DNA of 64,000 nt, taken from the NCBI RefSeq assembly GCF_007991515.1, contig NZ_BJYM01000015.1:62001-126000 (forward strand), written 5' to 3'. Under the pieces are notes generated by a model. It was not told the origin of the DNA, ran no database searches, and saw nothing but the letters and a program-made list of their open reading frames with translations. Below, in pieces: positions 37,541-45,945 of the stretch. The stretch is from Oceanobacillus sojae (GTDB taxonomy: Bacteria; Bacillota; Bacilli; Bacillales; Amphibacillaceae). The stretch's first letter is position 1; each line of letters starts with the position of its first letter. The translations under genes were made by a program, and so were the position numbers.

Positions 37541-37585
37541 ACTAAGAAAAAATGAGCCCTTATACAAACGGGACGGTATAAGGGC
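37541..37585 (-). terminator. Hairpin terminator/attenuator between precursor and kinase genes
   Basis: On the minus strand GCCCTTATAC (37585-37576), loop of 10, GTATAAGGGC (37565-37556), then TCATTTTTTC. A perfect 10-bp stem with a T-run directly after the precursor gene would keep precursor mRNA in excess over the processing enzymes. Confidence 0.85.
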
Positions 37586-37698
37586 AATAATCTACCGACT
37601 TCAACTATTCGAAGAGCACTGCGATTCAGGTTTAAGTATCTATCTTTGGTTGAAGACCATATTGATCTTGTAAAATTCTCTCATTTGGAATGTGCAGC

Positions 37699-37842
37699 TT
37701 AACTTATGTCTTCTCCCGGATTAGGATCCGGTTTGTTATATCTGCCAATAAAAAATCCATCCCAGGAATCGCCTTTAAAGCTTGCCATTGTCTCTTTAAT
37801 ATCCAATAATTCCAATTTGGGCTCTTTCCATTGCTTTTTCAT
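37699..37842 (-). CDS. Paeninodin-family lasso peptide precursor, nested in the 3' end of the cyclase gene
   Basis: A 47-codon gene starting at ATG 37840-37842 with SD GGAGGTG seven bases upstream. Leader (1-19): MKKQWKEPKLELLDIKETM, with the RRE-binding WxxPxL motif and Thr at -2, virtually identical in pattern to the paeninodin leader. Predicted ring (20-28): ASFKGDSWD, an Ala1 to Asp9 macrolactam as in paeninodin. Tail (29-47): GFFIGRYNKPDPNPGEDIS, ending in the Ser the kinase would phosphorylate. The first 47 bases overlap the last codons of the cyclase gene in another frame. Bulky Phe/Tyr/Arg tail residues could act as plugs. The identification rests on the leader motif, core pattern and surrounding enzymes. 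Confidence 0.92.
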   Translation of the reverse strand: MKKQWKEPKLELLDIKETMASFKGDSWDGFFIGRYNKPDPNPGEDIS

Positions 37843-39784
37843 TTGTATCACCTCCTTCAAGGTAAAATGTTTTCAGAAATCGATAAACGATGATACTGCG
37901 CATTAGCATCCTCAGCTCAGGCTTAAAAGCAAGATCACCCTTTGGCTTTTCCATAGCAGATGACAGGGCATTTCTAATAGAATCTGTATTCAAATATTGT
38001 GCTGTATCCTTGTCTTTTAACAGCTCTTTCACCTCATTAATAAAGTCTGTCCAGCAGGGTATCATGCGGTGAAGCCAATCTGCTGCCTGGACACCGTACT
38101 TTGTCTGGTTTAACCGCACTTTATCAGGCAAATATCCTTTTGTTGCATTTCTGATTAATGCCCGATCCATTCCGTTATTAATAAATTGTTCTAACGGCAG
38201 GGACATACAATAATTAATCACCCGGATATCATTTGTCGGATCACGCATTAGTGTCCCATATTGCAGGGATAGCTTTGAAAATGCTATTCCATTTGAATTC
38301 CATATAAATTCATTATCAATAAGATAGTTTCTTTGATTTAAAATGTTGAGATCAGTAAGTCCATCTGCTCCCATTCCATATCTCTGAAGTTTTTCAAACA
38401 CATTCATTTTATTAGCAAAATCAGGATTCACAAGCATTGGAAAAGAATTATCATCTTCCCTGTTTAAAAACGGAAATGCCTGTTTACTTATAAGTGATAA
38501 CAGCTTTTTTCTGCCTATCCCGATGTTTCTGCTATAAGGCTTAAGCTCACGGGCAAAATGAAACCACTTCATTCTCTTTAATAAGTGTCCATAATATTCC
38601 ATTGCCGGTCCCCAGGATATTGTAAAATTCCCTCTGGCACCGCTTAACAAAACTCCGACATTATCCTTGGCTGCCTGTTCAAAAATCCCCTTCATCCAGA
38701 ATGAATTCTCAAAGAATTTATAAGGCGATTCGATAATTTCCAGCCATTCATCCATATCATTGTATGGATTCTTACTTTCCAGGCTTAAATAATGATCTTC
38801 AATATTCCCTACATAATCAATCGTAGCATGGATGTATGGACGTTCATCCGGGTAATAGTTTCCTGGTGTATAGTCAATAAAATCTGCTGCCGGGATTGAG
38901 CTGTAGGTATGTAATTTTTTGTTCTGGCTTTGTAATGTTTTTGCAGCAAAACTGACAACGGAGCCTGAATCAAGTCCGCCGCTCAGATGTGAACCAACAG
39001 ATTTAAATGTCCGCAATCTCGAGTCAACTGCTTTCTGAAATACATCACGGAAACCCTCTACATATTCATCCCCTTTCTTGAATCTGATTTTGTCGTTAAA
39101 TGACAGCACCTGAAATTTAGAAAGCTTCACCTTTCCTTCTATCACAGTAATCGTATGTGATGGGGGGACTTGCAGGATATTTCTAATAACCGTTTTTGAT
39201 ACATCAATTGCATCTATAAATGTCGAAATCGCTAAATATTCAGCCAGCCATTCCTCATTTAATTGTCTGTTAACATATGGCAGCTTTAACAGTGGCTCCA
39301 TGGTTGTACAAAATGCAAAGCGCTGGTCATCAGAGAAATAGTAGAGTGACCTTGAACCGGAAAAATCTCTCGCTCCAAACAGCTTTTGGTTTTTTTCATC
39401 CCAAATCATAAAAGCAAAGTCGCCAACCAAATATTTTGAAGACTCCTCGCCCCATTTCGCGTAAGCAATCAATATTAATTGGCTATCCGGCATTCCTTTT
39501 CTTTCTTCACGCTGAACTCCTAATTTATCAAATAATTCTTCCCGATTATCGATGATTGCGTCTGATGTAATTGCCAGTTGTCTTGTCTTATCATAAAAAG
39601 GAAGCTGTTCATTAATTGATTCAGATGTAATCCACTGCGCATGGCAACCTAAAAGTACATTTTTCTTGCTCCATATTTGTATATCATCAGCCGGAAACTT
39701 CCTTAATGCCAGCATCATCTGCCGCCCAAATTGATGCGGAACAGCACTATTCACGTGATAAATTCCAGCAATTGCACTCATCAT
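37796..39784 (-). CDS. Lasso cyclase C (asparagine-synthetase-like)
   Basis: 662 residues, AsnB-like in two domains. The N-terminal glutaminase-like domain starts MMSAIAGIYH and lacks the Cys2 needed for glutamine hydrolysis, as expected for lasso cyclases. It includes YLVGDFAFMIWDEKNQKLFGA. The synthetase domain has the ATP pyrophosphatase loop SHLSGGLDSGSV near residue 280. C adenylates the ring Asp and joins it to the core N-terminus. ATG at 39782-39784 (or the next ATG) follows TTGGAGAAG; the frame continues to 39832 without another SD. Its 3' end overlaps the precursor gene. Promoter and SinR-type sites precede it. Confidence 0.9.
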   Translation of the reverse strand: MMSAIAGIYHVNSAVPHQFGRQMMLALRKFPADDIQIWSKKNVLLGCHAQWITSESINEQLPFYDKTRQLAITSDAIIDNREELFDKLGVQREERKGMPDSQLILIAYAKWGEESSKYLVGDFAFMIWDEKNQKLFGARDFSGSRSLYYFSDDQRFAFCTTMEPLLKLPYVNRQLNEEWLAEYLAISTFIDAIDVSKTVIRNILQVPPSHTITVIEGKVKLSKFQVLSFNDKIRFKKGDEYVEGFRDVFQKAVDSRLRTFKSVGSHLSGGLDSGSVVSFAAKTLQSQNKKLHTYSSIPAADFIDYTPGNYYPDERPYIHATIDYVGNIEDHYLSLESKNPYNDMDEWLEIIESPYKFFENSFWMKGIFEQAAKDNVGVLLSGARGNFTISWGPAMEYYGHLLKRMKWFHFARELKPYSRNIGIGRKKLLSLISKQAFPFLNREDDNSFPMLVNPDFANKMNVFEKLQRYGMGADGLTDLNILNQRNYLIDNEFIWNSNGIAFSKLSLQYGTLMRDPTNDIRVINYCMSLPLEQFINNGMDRALIRNATKGYLPDKVRLNQTKYGVQAADWLHRMIPCWTDFINEVKELLKDKDTAQYLNTDSIRNALSSAMEKPKGDLAFKPELRMLMRSIIVYRFLKTFYLEGGDTNEKAMERAQIGIIGY

Positions 39785-39814
39785 ATCTTCTCCAATATAT
39801 AGGATTAACTTATT

Positions 39815-39830
39815 GTTCTTATTAAAGAAC
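39815..39830 (-). promoter_or_regulatory. SinR-type operator 2 (proximal to cyclase gene)
   Basis: GTTCTTATTAAAGAAC: GTTCT-N6-AGAAC, the geometry of B. subtilis SinR operators (GTTCTYT inverted repeats). It is embedded in an 11-bp perfect inverted repeat (39810-39820 and 39825-39835), 31 bp before the start codon. Confidence 0.7.
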
Positions 39831-39916
39831 AATAAAATTTTAAAAAAAACTAAATTCCACTTTTGAATTAAAGCAGTTTATTTAGTTAGTCATTTAAAAA
39901 GGGATAATAAATTTTC

Positions 39917-39958
39917 GTTCTATATAAAGAACATATACTATTTTACATAATAATTCAA
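39917..39958 (-). promoter_or_regulatory. Lasso operon promoter with SinR-type operator 1
   Basis: On the minus strand TTGAAT (39958-39953), 17 bp, TATGTT (39935-39930) form a moderate sigma-A promoter. GTTCTATATAAAGAAC (39917-39932) overlaps the -10 and +1 region and again has the GTTCT-N6-AGAAC geometry. The two sites are 102 bp apart, roughly ten helical turns. A SinR-like and a SinI-like gene lie 10 kb away. Confidence 0.65.
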
Positions 39959-40044
39959 TACTTATTTCTAATTTTTTGATAATTAGTTACCTCTAATAGA
40001 CTTCTTCCTAATAAAGTCCTGTAAAAATGAAGTAGAGGGAATAC

Positions 40045-40740
40045 TCATCTATTGATAAAGTGACTGTATTTTTTTACCTTAACGAGTCCATCACAAACAG
40101 AGATAGTATGTGACGGGGGAACTTGTATTATATTTTTATAAATTGTTGACGAAGGATTAATAGAATCACTCCCATCCGGGCTGCCCAGGAAGAAGTCTGC
40201 AATCCAAACTTCATTGAAGCTCTTATCTACAAATGGCAATAATAGCAGCGGCTGTATTAATGTGCAAAAGGCAAAATGCTTTTGGTCATGAAAGTAATAA
40301 ATGGGTCTGGTGCCCGAATAATCTCTCGCGCCAAAAAGTTTTTGTTCTTTACCATCCCAAATCATAAAAGCAAAATCACCAACTAAATATCTCGGTAATT
40401 CTTCTCCCCATTTTTGATAGGCAAGTAAGATTAACTCGCTGTCCCGCAGACTTGCTCTCTTGAGACGATTAATTTCTAAGCTGTCAAATAGTTCATTACG
40501 ATTAGCTACTTCTGTATCTGCAGTAATTGCCAGTAATCTCGCGTTATAACAATTAGGTAAATCTTCTTCAACCGACTCGCAGATCATCCGCGTAGAGTGA
40601 CAACCGAGAAAAATATTTTTCTGCTGCCATAGCACAGCATCATCTACAAGGAATTTTTGTAATTCCTTCATCATTATATATATATGATTTCCTTGTACCG
40701 ATTCATTATTAAACTGATAGATTCCAACGATAGCGCCCAG
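40045..40740 (-). pseudogene. Truncated lasso-cyclase paralogue (N-terminal domain only)
   Basis: 231 residues matching the first third of the cyclase downstream, including YLVGDFAFMIWDGKEQKLFGARDYSG-like and NIIQVPPSHTISV segments, but stopping before the synthetase domain with its ATP loop. It is therefore incapable of cyclisation by itself. The start is unusual: GGGAGGTG is best spaced for CTG at 40738-40740, and the resulting protein aligns with the Met of the intact cyclase (LGAIVGIY vs MSAIAGIY); the GTG at 40749 lies inside the SD. It overlaps the PIG-L stop region. It may be a decayed duplicate of a second cyclase, or a retained stand-alone domain. Confidence 0.65.
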
Positions 40741-40745
40741 AGAAA

Positions 40746-41723
40746 TCACCTCCCATTCATCAATTTTTTCATTTTAGTTTTTGATTGATAAAGCTTGCCG
40801 TGAACAGAGGACTCATTAATTTGTAAATGATTTATAAACCTAAAGAACTGGGTAATTAATGGCCGGATGTTTGCTTCCTGGAAATTGGAGTACGCTAATA
40901 ATTCTTTTTCTAAATCATCCAAGTCCGCTTTCCGGATGGCTTCTCCCATTAAATAATATTTAGCAACATCCTGAGATTTATGACATGCCAGCATTTGCTT
41001 TTTTAGCTTGTACTGAGCATCTGAGAGCTTCATTAGAGTTTCTTCTGTCTCCGTTGATTTACAATTTCTAAAACGAATATCCTCCGTACCAAGAGGCTGC
41101 AGCTGATTATATTCCGCCCACTCATAAACATTAGAAAAGTCCAGCTTCTTACAAACTGATTTTACAACATAGCTTGTTATGTCATGATCATTGTGTCCAC
41201 CCTCCATACAGTGAACATATACTTTTTTAGGCTGATATTTTTCCATTAAAAAAAGAACATCCTTCGCTATTTCATTTAAGTAGCGATGTGTTCCTGCATC
41301 GGGAAATCCAAGACAATACACATTTTCTTCTGGGATATTTAATAATGATAGCCCCTGTAAACCCTCTCTATATCTTTCCTCCGCTTTATCCTTTGAAAAC
41401 GCCTCAGGCATCCGCCAGCTTTCACCAATTAACCCGGAACCATTGGTCACATACGTTACGACAGTGTTCTCTCTCTTTTTCTGATGACTATATAAAATTG
41501 AAGACAAACCCAAAACCTCATCATCCGGATGCGCAGCAAAAACAAGTATATCTGCTTCCTGTTTTATATTATCCTGGAATTCTCTTCCCAGCATTTTTTT
41601 GGGATATCTGTACAGTCCCCGTGTGTATTCGATAAGCTTAATCATTCTTTCTTCGCCAATGGTCCGCTTCATTCCCTGAAAAACCAGGCTCTTCAACCTA
41701 ACAGCAGCCAAAATAATCTTCAT
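40746..41723 (-). CDS. PIG-L family deacetylase
   Basis: 325 residues. The zinc site of the LmbE/PIG-L family is clear: VFAAHPDDEVLG near residue 60 (HPDD) and EGGHNDHDITSYVV near 178 (HxxH). Family members remove N-acetyl groups from GlcNAc-lipids or sugar conjugates. Here it lies at the distal end of the exopolysaccharide operon, so it may deacetylate a sugar residue or lipid intermediate. The first ATG (41723) is next to AGAGAGG with little spacing, so a start at an internal Met (about residue 18 or 27) is possible. Confidence 0.82.
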   Translation of the reverse strand: MKIILAAVRLKSLVFQGMKRTIGEERMIKLIEYTRGLYRYPKKMLGREFQDNIKQEADILVFAAHPDDEVLGLSSILYSHQKKRENTVVTYVTNGSGLIGESWRMPEAFSKDKAEERYREGLQGLSLLNIPEENVYCLGFPDAGTHRYLNEIAKDVLFLMEKYQPKKVYVHCMEGGHNDHDITSYVVKSVCKKLDFSNVYEWAEYNQLQPLGTEDIRFRNCKSTETEETLMKLSDAQYKLKKQMLACHKSQDVAKYYLMGEAIRKADLDDLEKELLAYSNFQEANIRPLITQFFRFINHLQINESSVHGKLYQSKTKMKKLMNGR

Positions 41724-41752
41724 CCTCTCTCTAATCTTTATTGATGTACACC

Positions 41753-42886
41753 TTATGAATCTGCTCTGATTAAAATCCTTTCAGCGCTTTTCCGTAGATA
41801 CATATGAAAAAAACGGGATTTATTAATTTGAAACAAGAAAGTGAAAAATCCTGATCTTAAAGTCGTATTTGTGAAGGTGTATTCTACATTATGTTTATTG
41901 ACCGCCCCCCAATTGTACTTATAGGCTTCTTCCCCTTTTAAAAAATCGAAATACTGACATCCTTCTTTACTTGCATCAAGAATAAGATGATATATTAACA
42001 ACTGACCTATCGAGTACTTTCCAAATTCCGTATCAAAGCTTGGAATATAAAAATAGAATCTGTTTCCATCGTTCATGCCGAAGTGTACTGCAATAATTTG
42101 CTTATTTATTTCTAAATAGGAAAGATGTAATAACTCATTTTGAAAGAGTTTTTTTGCTGTTAACAGTGCATATTCCTTCTCTTTCTGATTATTGTATTTG
42201 CTGGGAGTTTTCGTACCATTCCATCTTCTCTTATGCAGCTCAAATAGCGTATTCATCACAGGTTCTACATCTATTTCTCTTAATACTTTCTTATAAAGGT
42301 ATTCTCCTTTTTGCCTGATTAATTTTCTTTGTTTAAAAAGGATTTTCTTTACGTACTTTTGATTTACCCCGGACTTCGTCTGGTCCATATTACGTTCAAG
42401 CATGATGTAAGGGGAATCTACCGTTTTTATTTTTTCTATCATTTTAAAACCATCCGGTAACTGAGTAGAAAAGACTTTATTATAAATAGAATCCCCGGGT
42501 AAGTCCGACCATACTATACAATTCCAATTTTTCCTGTCCTCTGTAAGCTTTTTCATCACCAGGTTAGTGATTTCCCTCATATCATATTTGCTAGAAATAA
42601 TCGGCACTAAATAATCAGCCATTCCTAATCCAATCGGCCGGATTACAGTAAAGCCCCAGGTTGCTTTATAACTGTAAAGAGGGATAATCGCAATAGTATT
42701 CATTCCTTCCTTTACTTCTATAATATAAGGATCTACCATTTGGCAGCTTTTTTTATATCTCCACCAGTTTTTCATCCATGCTCTATCCTGGAAAATATTA
42801 TATTCATGAATTCCCTCACTAAAATTACTACATGCAGAAAATAATCTTTCAACTGCATCCTCATCTTTATGCAGAATAACATCCAC
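41753..42886 (-). CDS. BioF2/FemAB-like GNAT acyltransferase
   Basis: 377 residues. C-terminal half is a BioF2-like acetyltransferase fold: KKILFKQRKLIRQKGEYLYK, FELHKRRWNGTKTPS, LLHLSYLEINKQIIAVHFGM, RFYFYIPSFDTEFGKYSIGQLL and FDFLKGEEAYKYNWG. This CelD/BioF2 pattern is common in polysaccharide operons, where it may acylate or aminoacylate sugars. A GTG start is set by AGAAGGAGGATAG. It lies between the ABC flippase candidate and the PIG-L gene. The exact transfer reaction is unknown. Confidence 0.78.
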   Translation of the reverse strand: MDVILHKDEDAVERLFSACSNFSEGIHEYNIFQDRAWMKNWWRYKKSCQMVDPYIIEVKEGMNTIAIIPLYSYKATWGFTVIRPIGLGMADYLVPIISSKYDMREITNLVMKKLTEDRKNWNCIVWSDLPGDSIYNKVFSTQLPDGFKMIEKIKTVDSPYIMLERNMDQTKSGVNQKYVKKILFKQRKLIRQKGEYLYKKVLREIDVEPVMNTLFELHKRRWNGTKTPSKYNNQKEKEYALLTAKKLFQNELLHLSYLEINKQIIAVHFGMNDGNRFYFYIPSFDTEFGKYSIGQLLIYHLILDASKEGCQYFDFLKGEEAYKYNWGAVNKHNVEYTFTNTTLRSGFFTFLFQINKSRFFHMYLRKSAERILIRADS

Positions 42887-42915
42887 TTTGCTATCCTCCT
42901 TCTAAAGGTTCTACG

Positions 42916-44682
42916 TTACATAATGGATTGGTTCAGCTTATTATTTACTGATACTAATCTGCCATTATTTATCCTGTAGACAATGTCACAATTTTCAATA
43001 GTACTTAATCTGTGTGCTATGATAATTAGCGTCTTATTCCCCTTCAGTTTATTAAAAGCACTCATAATTTCTTTCTCCGTTTTGTTGTCTAATGCAGAGG
43101 TTGCTTCGTCCATAAACAATATCTCGGGATTATGATATAACGATCTGGCAATGCCAACTCGCTGGCGCTGTCCGCCCGACAGCATGACACCCCTTTCTCC
43201 AACCGGTGTATCAAGCTTATTGGGAAGCTCTTCAACAAACTGTTTTAACTGTGCCTGCTCCAAAGCACGCCAAACCTCTTCATCTTTAATCTGATCATCA
43301 TTTAACCCAAAAGCAACATTCCTGCGGATAGAATCATCGGAAAGAAAAATAGCCTGCGGAATATATCCGATTTTCTTCTGCCATAAAGACCGCTGTTCAA
43401 ATAAATTTACACCATCAACCAGAATGCTTCCCTTTTCGGGCGGGAACAAGCCTAGTATAATATCAACAATCGTTGTTTTACCGGCTCCTGATTCTCCGAC
43501 AAAGGCAACTGATTTACCGATGGGAATCGATAAAGTAACATCCTGTACAGCGTATTTATTTTGATTGGGATACTTGAAAGACACCTCATCCATCTGGATT
43601 GAATTGTGAAATATTTTTTCTCCACGTATTATTTCCGTACTGTTCTTACCAGATGCCAAAACGTCTTTATCCATAAATAAATCATCGTAAACGACATGCA
43701 AGGCCGGCATACTATACCGCATAATTGTAATCAATGAAACAACACGGTTGATGGAAGGCATCAGCCGAAATGCGGCCATAGCAAATAATGCCATGGTTGA
43801 GATAAAATGAGATAGATTCGCTCCCTGGAGAATAATGATTAGTGCTGTGATCAGAACAATCGCGACAAGCATCGTTTCGATAAAATATCTAGGAACCACT
43901 TCCAGCATTTTTAAGTACTTCGTATTATTGGCTTGAATTTGACTCTGATTTGTATACTCTCTGATAAAAAAACGCTCTTTCCCAGAAACCTTTACTTCTT
44001 TACTGGCACCCAGTCCCTGATTGACCCATTGTATCATTTTCCCGGTTACTTCCTGATGCTCTTCCCCAAGCTGGCTGATTTTTTTCCGGTAGCTTATAAA
44101 AAAAAGGCAAACACTCCCGCCTAGTAAAACAGCTGCGGCTAAAGTTGCCAAAGGGGCTGTTACTACTAATAATACTGCAATAAACAGGATGACCAGCACC
44201 TCTGTCAGTAATTGAAAGCCGGAAATCATGATTCCATTAAAGATTTTTGCTACTTCTTCATTGACATTTCTCAATAGATCAGCTGTGTTTCTCTGTAAGT
44301 GAAAGGTATAGGGCTTTGTTAAATATGCCTGAAATAAATCCCTGGACAACCTTACTTTTTGATTCAATGTCACCTTAATTTGAGTGTAATTAAAAAATAG
44401 TAAGTATACATTTTTAATCACAAATACTGCTAATAATATAATTACAGCAAATATGATAAAAGCATTTACCGTCTGGAAGTTAAGCCAGCCGTATACATTT
44501 GCAAGGACAGGCTGCTCCTGAATCACATTTGGATTTACTACCATACCGACAAAGGGAACAATTACTCCTATGCTGATTGTTTCAAATACTGCTGCTGCAA
44601 TCATCATAAAAAGCAGCACAATAAGCTTCTGTTTCTCTTTTCTTGAAAAAAGTCGCAGTAATTTATGGACGCTATTCACCAA
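42916..44682 (-). CDS. ABC exporter/flippase (PglK-like), fused permease-ATPase
   Basis: 588 residues. Six-helix exporter domain opening FMMIAAAVFETISIGVIVPF, as in PglK-type lipid-linked oligosaccharide flippases, then an ATPase with GESGAGKTT near residue 375, LSGGQRQRVG near 480 and ILFMDEATSALD near 500. No Wzx-type flippase is seen in the eps operon of this window, so this may move the lipid-linked repeat unit across the membrane. Export of a peptide is the alternative, given the lasso genes downstream. The start is TTG at 44680-44682 by spacing from AAAGGTGAG; GTG at 44691 is inside that SD. Confidence 0.82.
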   Translation of the reverse strand: MVNSVHKLLRLFSRKEKQKLIVLLFMMIAAAVFETISIGVIVPFVGMVVNPNVIQEQPVLANVYGWLNFQTVNAFIIFAVIILLAVFVIKNVYLLFFNYTQIKVTLNQKVRLSRDLFQAYLTKPYTFHLQRNTADLLRNVNEEVAKIFNGIMISGFQLLTEVLVILFIAVLLVVTAPLATLAAAVLLGGSVCLFFISYRKKISQLGEEHQEVTGKMIQWVNQGLGASKEVKVSGKERFFIREYTNQSQIQANNTKYLKMLEVVPRYFIETMLVAIVLITALIIILQGANLSHFISTMALFAMAAFRLMPSINRVVSLITIMRYSMPALHVVYDDLFMDKDVLASGKNSTEIIRGEKIFHNSIQMDEVSFKYPNQNKYAVQDVTLSIPIGKSVAFVGESGAGKTTIVDIILGLFPPEKGSILVDGVNLFEQRSLWQKKIGYIPQAIFLSDDSIRRNVAFGLNDDQIKDEEVWRALEQAQLKQFVEELPNKLDTPVGERGVMLSGGQRQRVGIARSLYHNPEILFMDEATSALDNKTEKEIMSAFNKLKGNKTLIIIAHRLSTIENCDIVYRINNGRLVSVNNKLNQSIM

Positions 44683-44730
44683 TTTACTCACCTTTTATTT
44701 TAGAAGTTTTTTTGAGACATATGAAAGAAT

Positions 44731-45909
44731 TTATGGAGCATTCTCCACCATTTTATAGAGCCTTTCCATCTCTTTTGTTGTATCCACTACCTGCTGTGAC
44801 AGGTTGCTGCTGAATTTTTCTCTTAATCTTTTATCATTTAATAGTCGCAGGATAGCATGATAAATCTCTTCCTTCTCGAAATTTACGATTAACCCTGTTT
44901 CTCCTTGGCTTATTTGTTCAGCTGCACCAGTATTTGTTGTAATAATGGGTTTTCGTAATATCCTTGCTTCTGCCACAGTGAGGGCATAGGATTCATGCCG
45001 GGATGGTTGTATATAAATATCACAATCCTTTATATACGGATAGGGATTTTTTACCGTACCAAGTAACAGGAGGTTATTTTCTAGTTGGTATTCCTTTATC
45101 ATTGTCTCGATTTTCTCTCTTAGAATCCCTTCGCCTATTAAGTACCAGCGGACATGATATCCTTTTAACAATAATTTTGATAAAATTTCCGGAATCATAT
45201 CCTGCCCTTTTTCTACTGACAGCCTGCCCACTGTCAGAATGCGAATGCCTTTAAACCTATCGCTATAACTTTCTTCCGCTTTTGATAAAGTCTCCAGTTT
45301 ATCTCTTTCGATAACATTATAAAATGGAAATGTTTTATCTTTCAGATTCGGAAATATATCAATAAATTTCGTCATAGCATATTTAGAAACACAGAAGATA
45401 CAATCGAACCTACTATAGAACCTCTCTCCCTGTTTTCGCAAAGCTTCTTCAAAATAGGAAACATCACAATGAATCCAGACAGCCTTCTGTTTTGCTTTTA
45501 TATTATTCATGACATAAACGTCGGGAAATGTTACCGGACTATGGTAAGCTATAGCAATGTCGTACACTGTTTCATCTCTTGGCACCATCCTGGAGTAGTA
45601 CCTGTTTTGCTTATAATTAGACACTGTGTGCTGTATCAATTTCGTATAAAATCCTGTTTTAACCGCTGTAATAATGTCCCCTTTTTTTGTATATTTCCAC
45701 ATTTTCTCCAATGCTGTTTCCCTTGCTCCAAATATATTTTCTACATGCACAAACTCCGGGATTTCCTCATAAAGCTCACCCTCCTCCGACATCAGCTTTA
45801 CAGTCACATCGTAATCTTTCAGCTGCATGCTATTCAGCATAGCAATTAAAGCCTTTTCGATTCCACCCATTATCATTCTTTGTGTTACAAATAATACTTT
45901 TTTGCGCAC
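44731..45909 (-). CDS. GT4-family glycosyltransferase
   Basis: 392 residues with a GT-B fold. N-terminal VLFVTQRMIMGGIEKALIAML, then the GT4 donor-site signatures GIRILTVGRLSVEKGQDM near residue 225 and YIQPSRHESYALTVAEA near 300 (EX7E). It adds an alpha-linked sugar from a nucleotide donor to the growing repeat unit at the cytoplasmic face. Highly similar in layout to the next two genes, which suggests duplication. A GTG start follows GTGAGGTGAG. Confidence 0.85.
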   Translation of the reverse strand: MRKKVLFVTQRMIMGGIEKALIAMLNSMQLKDYDVTVKLMSEEGELYEEIPEFVHVENIFGARETALEKMWKYTKKGDIITAVKTGFYTKLIQHTVSNYKQNRYYSRMVPRDETVYDIAIAYHSPVTFPDVYVMNNIKAKQKAVWIHCDVSYFEEALRKQGERFYSRFDCIFCVSKYAMTKFIDIFPNLKDKTFPFYNVIERDKLETLSKAEESYSDRFKGIRILTVGRLSVEKGQDMIPEILSKLLLKGYHVRWYLIGEGILREKIETMIKEYQLENNLLLLGTVKNPYPYIKDCDIYIQPSRHESYALTVAEARILRKPIITTNTGAAEQISQGETGLIVNFEKEEIYHAILRLLNDKRLREKFSSNLSQQVVDTTKEMERLYKMVENAP

Positions 45910-45945
45910 TTTTTTCTCACCTCACTAAAAAGCCTTTTCGAAGGG

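Noticed and set aside
40045-40740. Amidotransferase producing ammonia for sugar synthesis
   Set aside because: There is no N-terminal Cys for glutamine hydrolysis, and similarity is to the neighbouring lasso cyclase, so a truncated cyclase paralogue is the better call.
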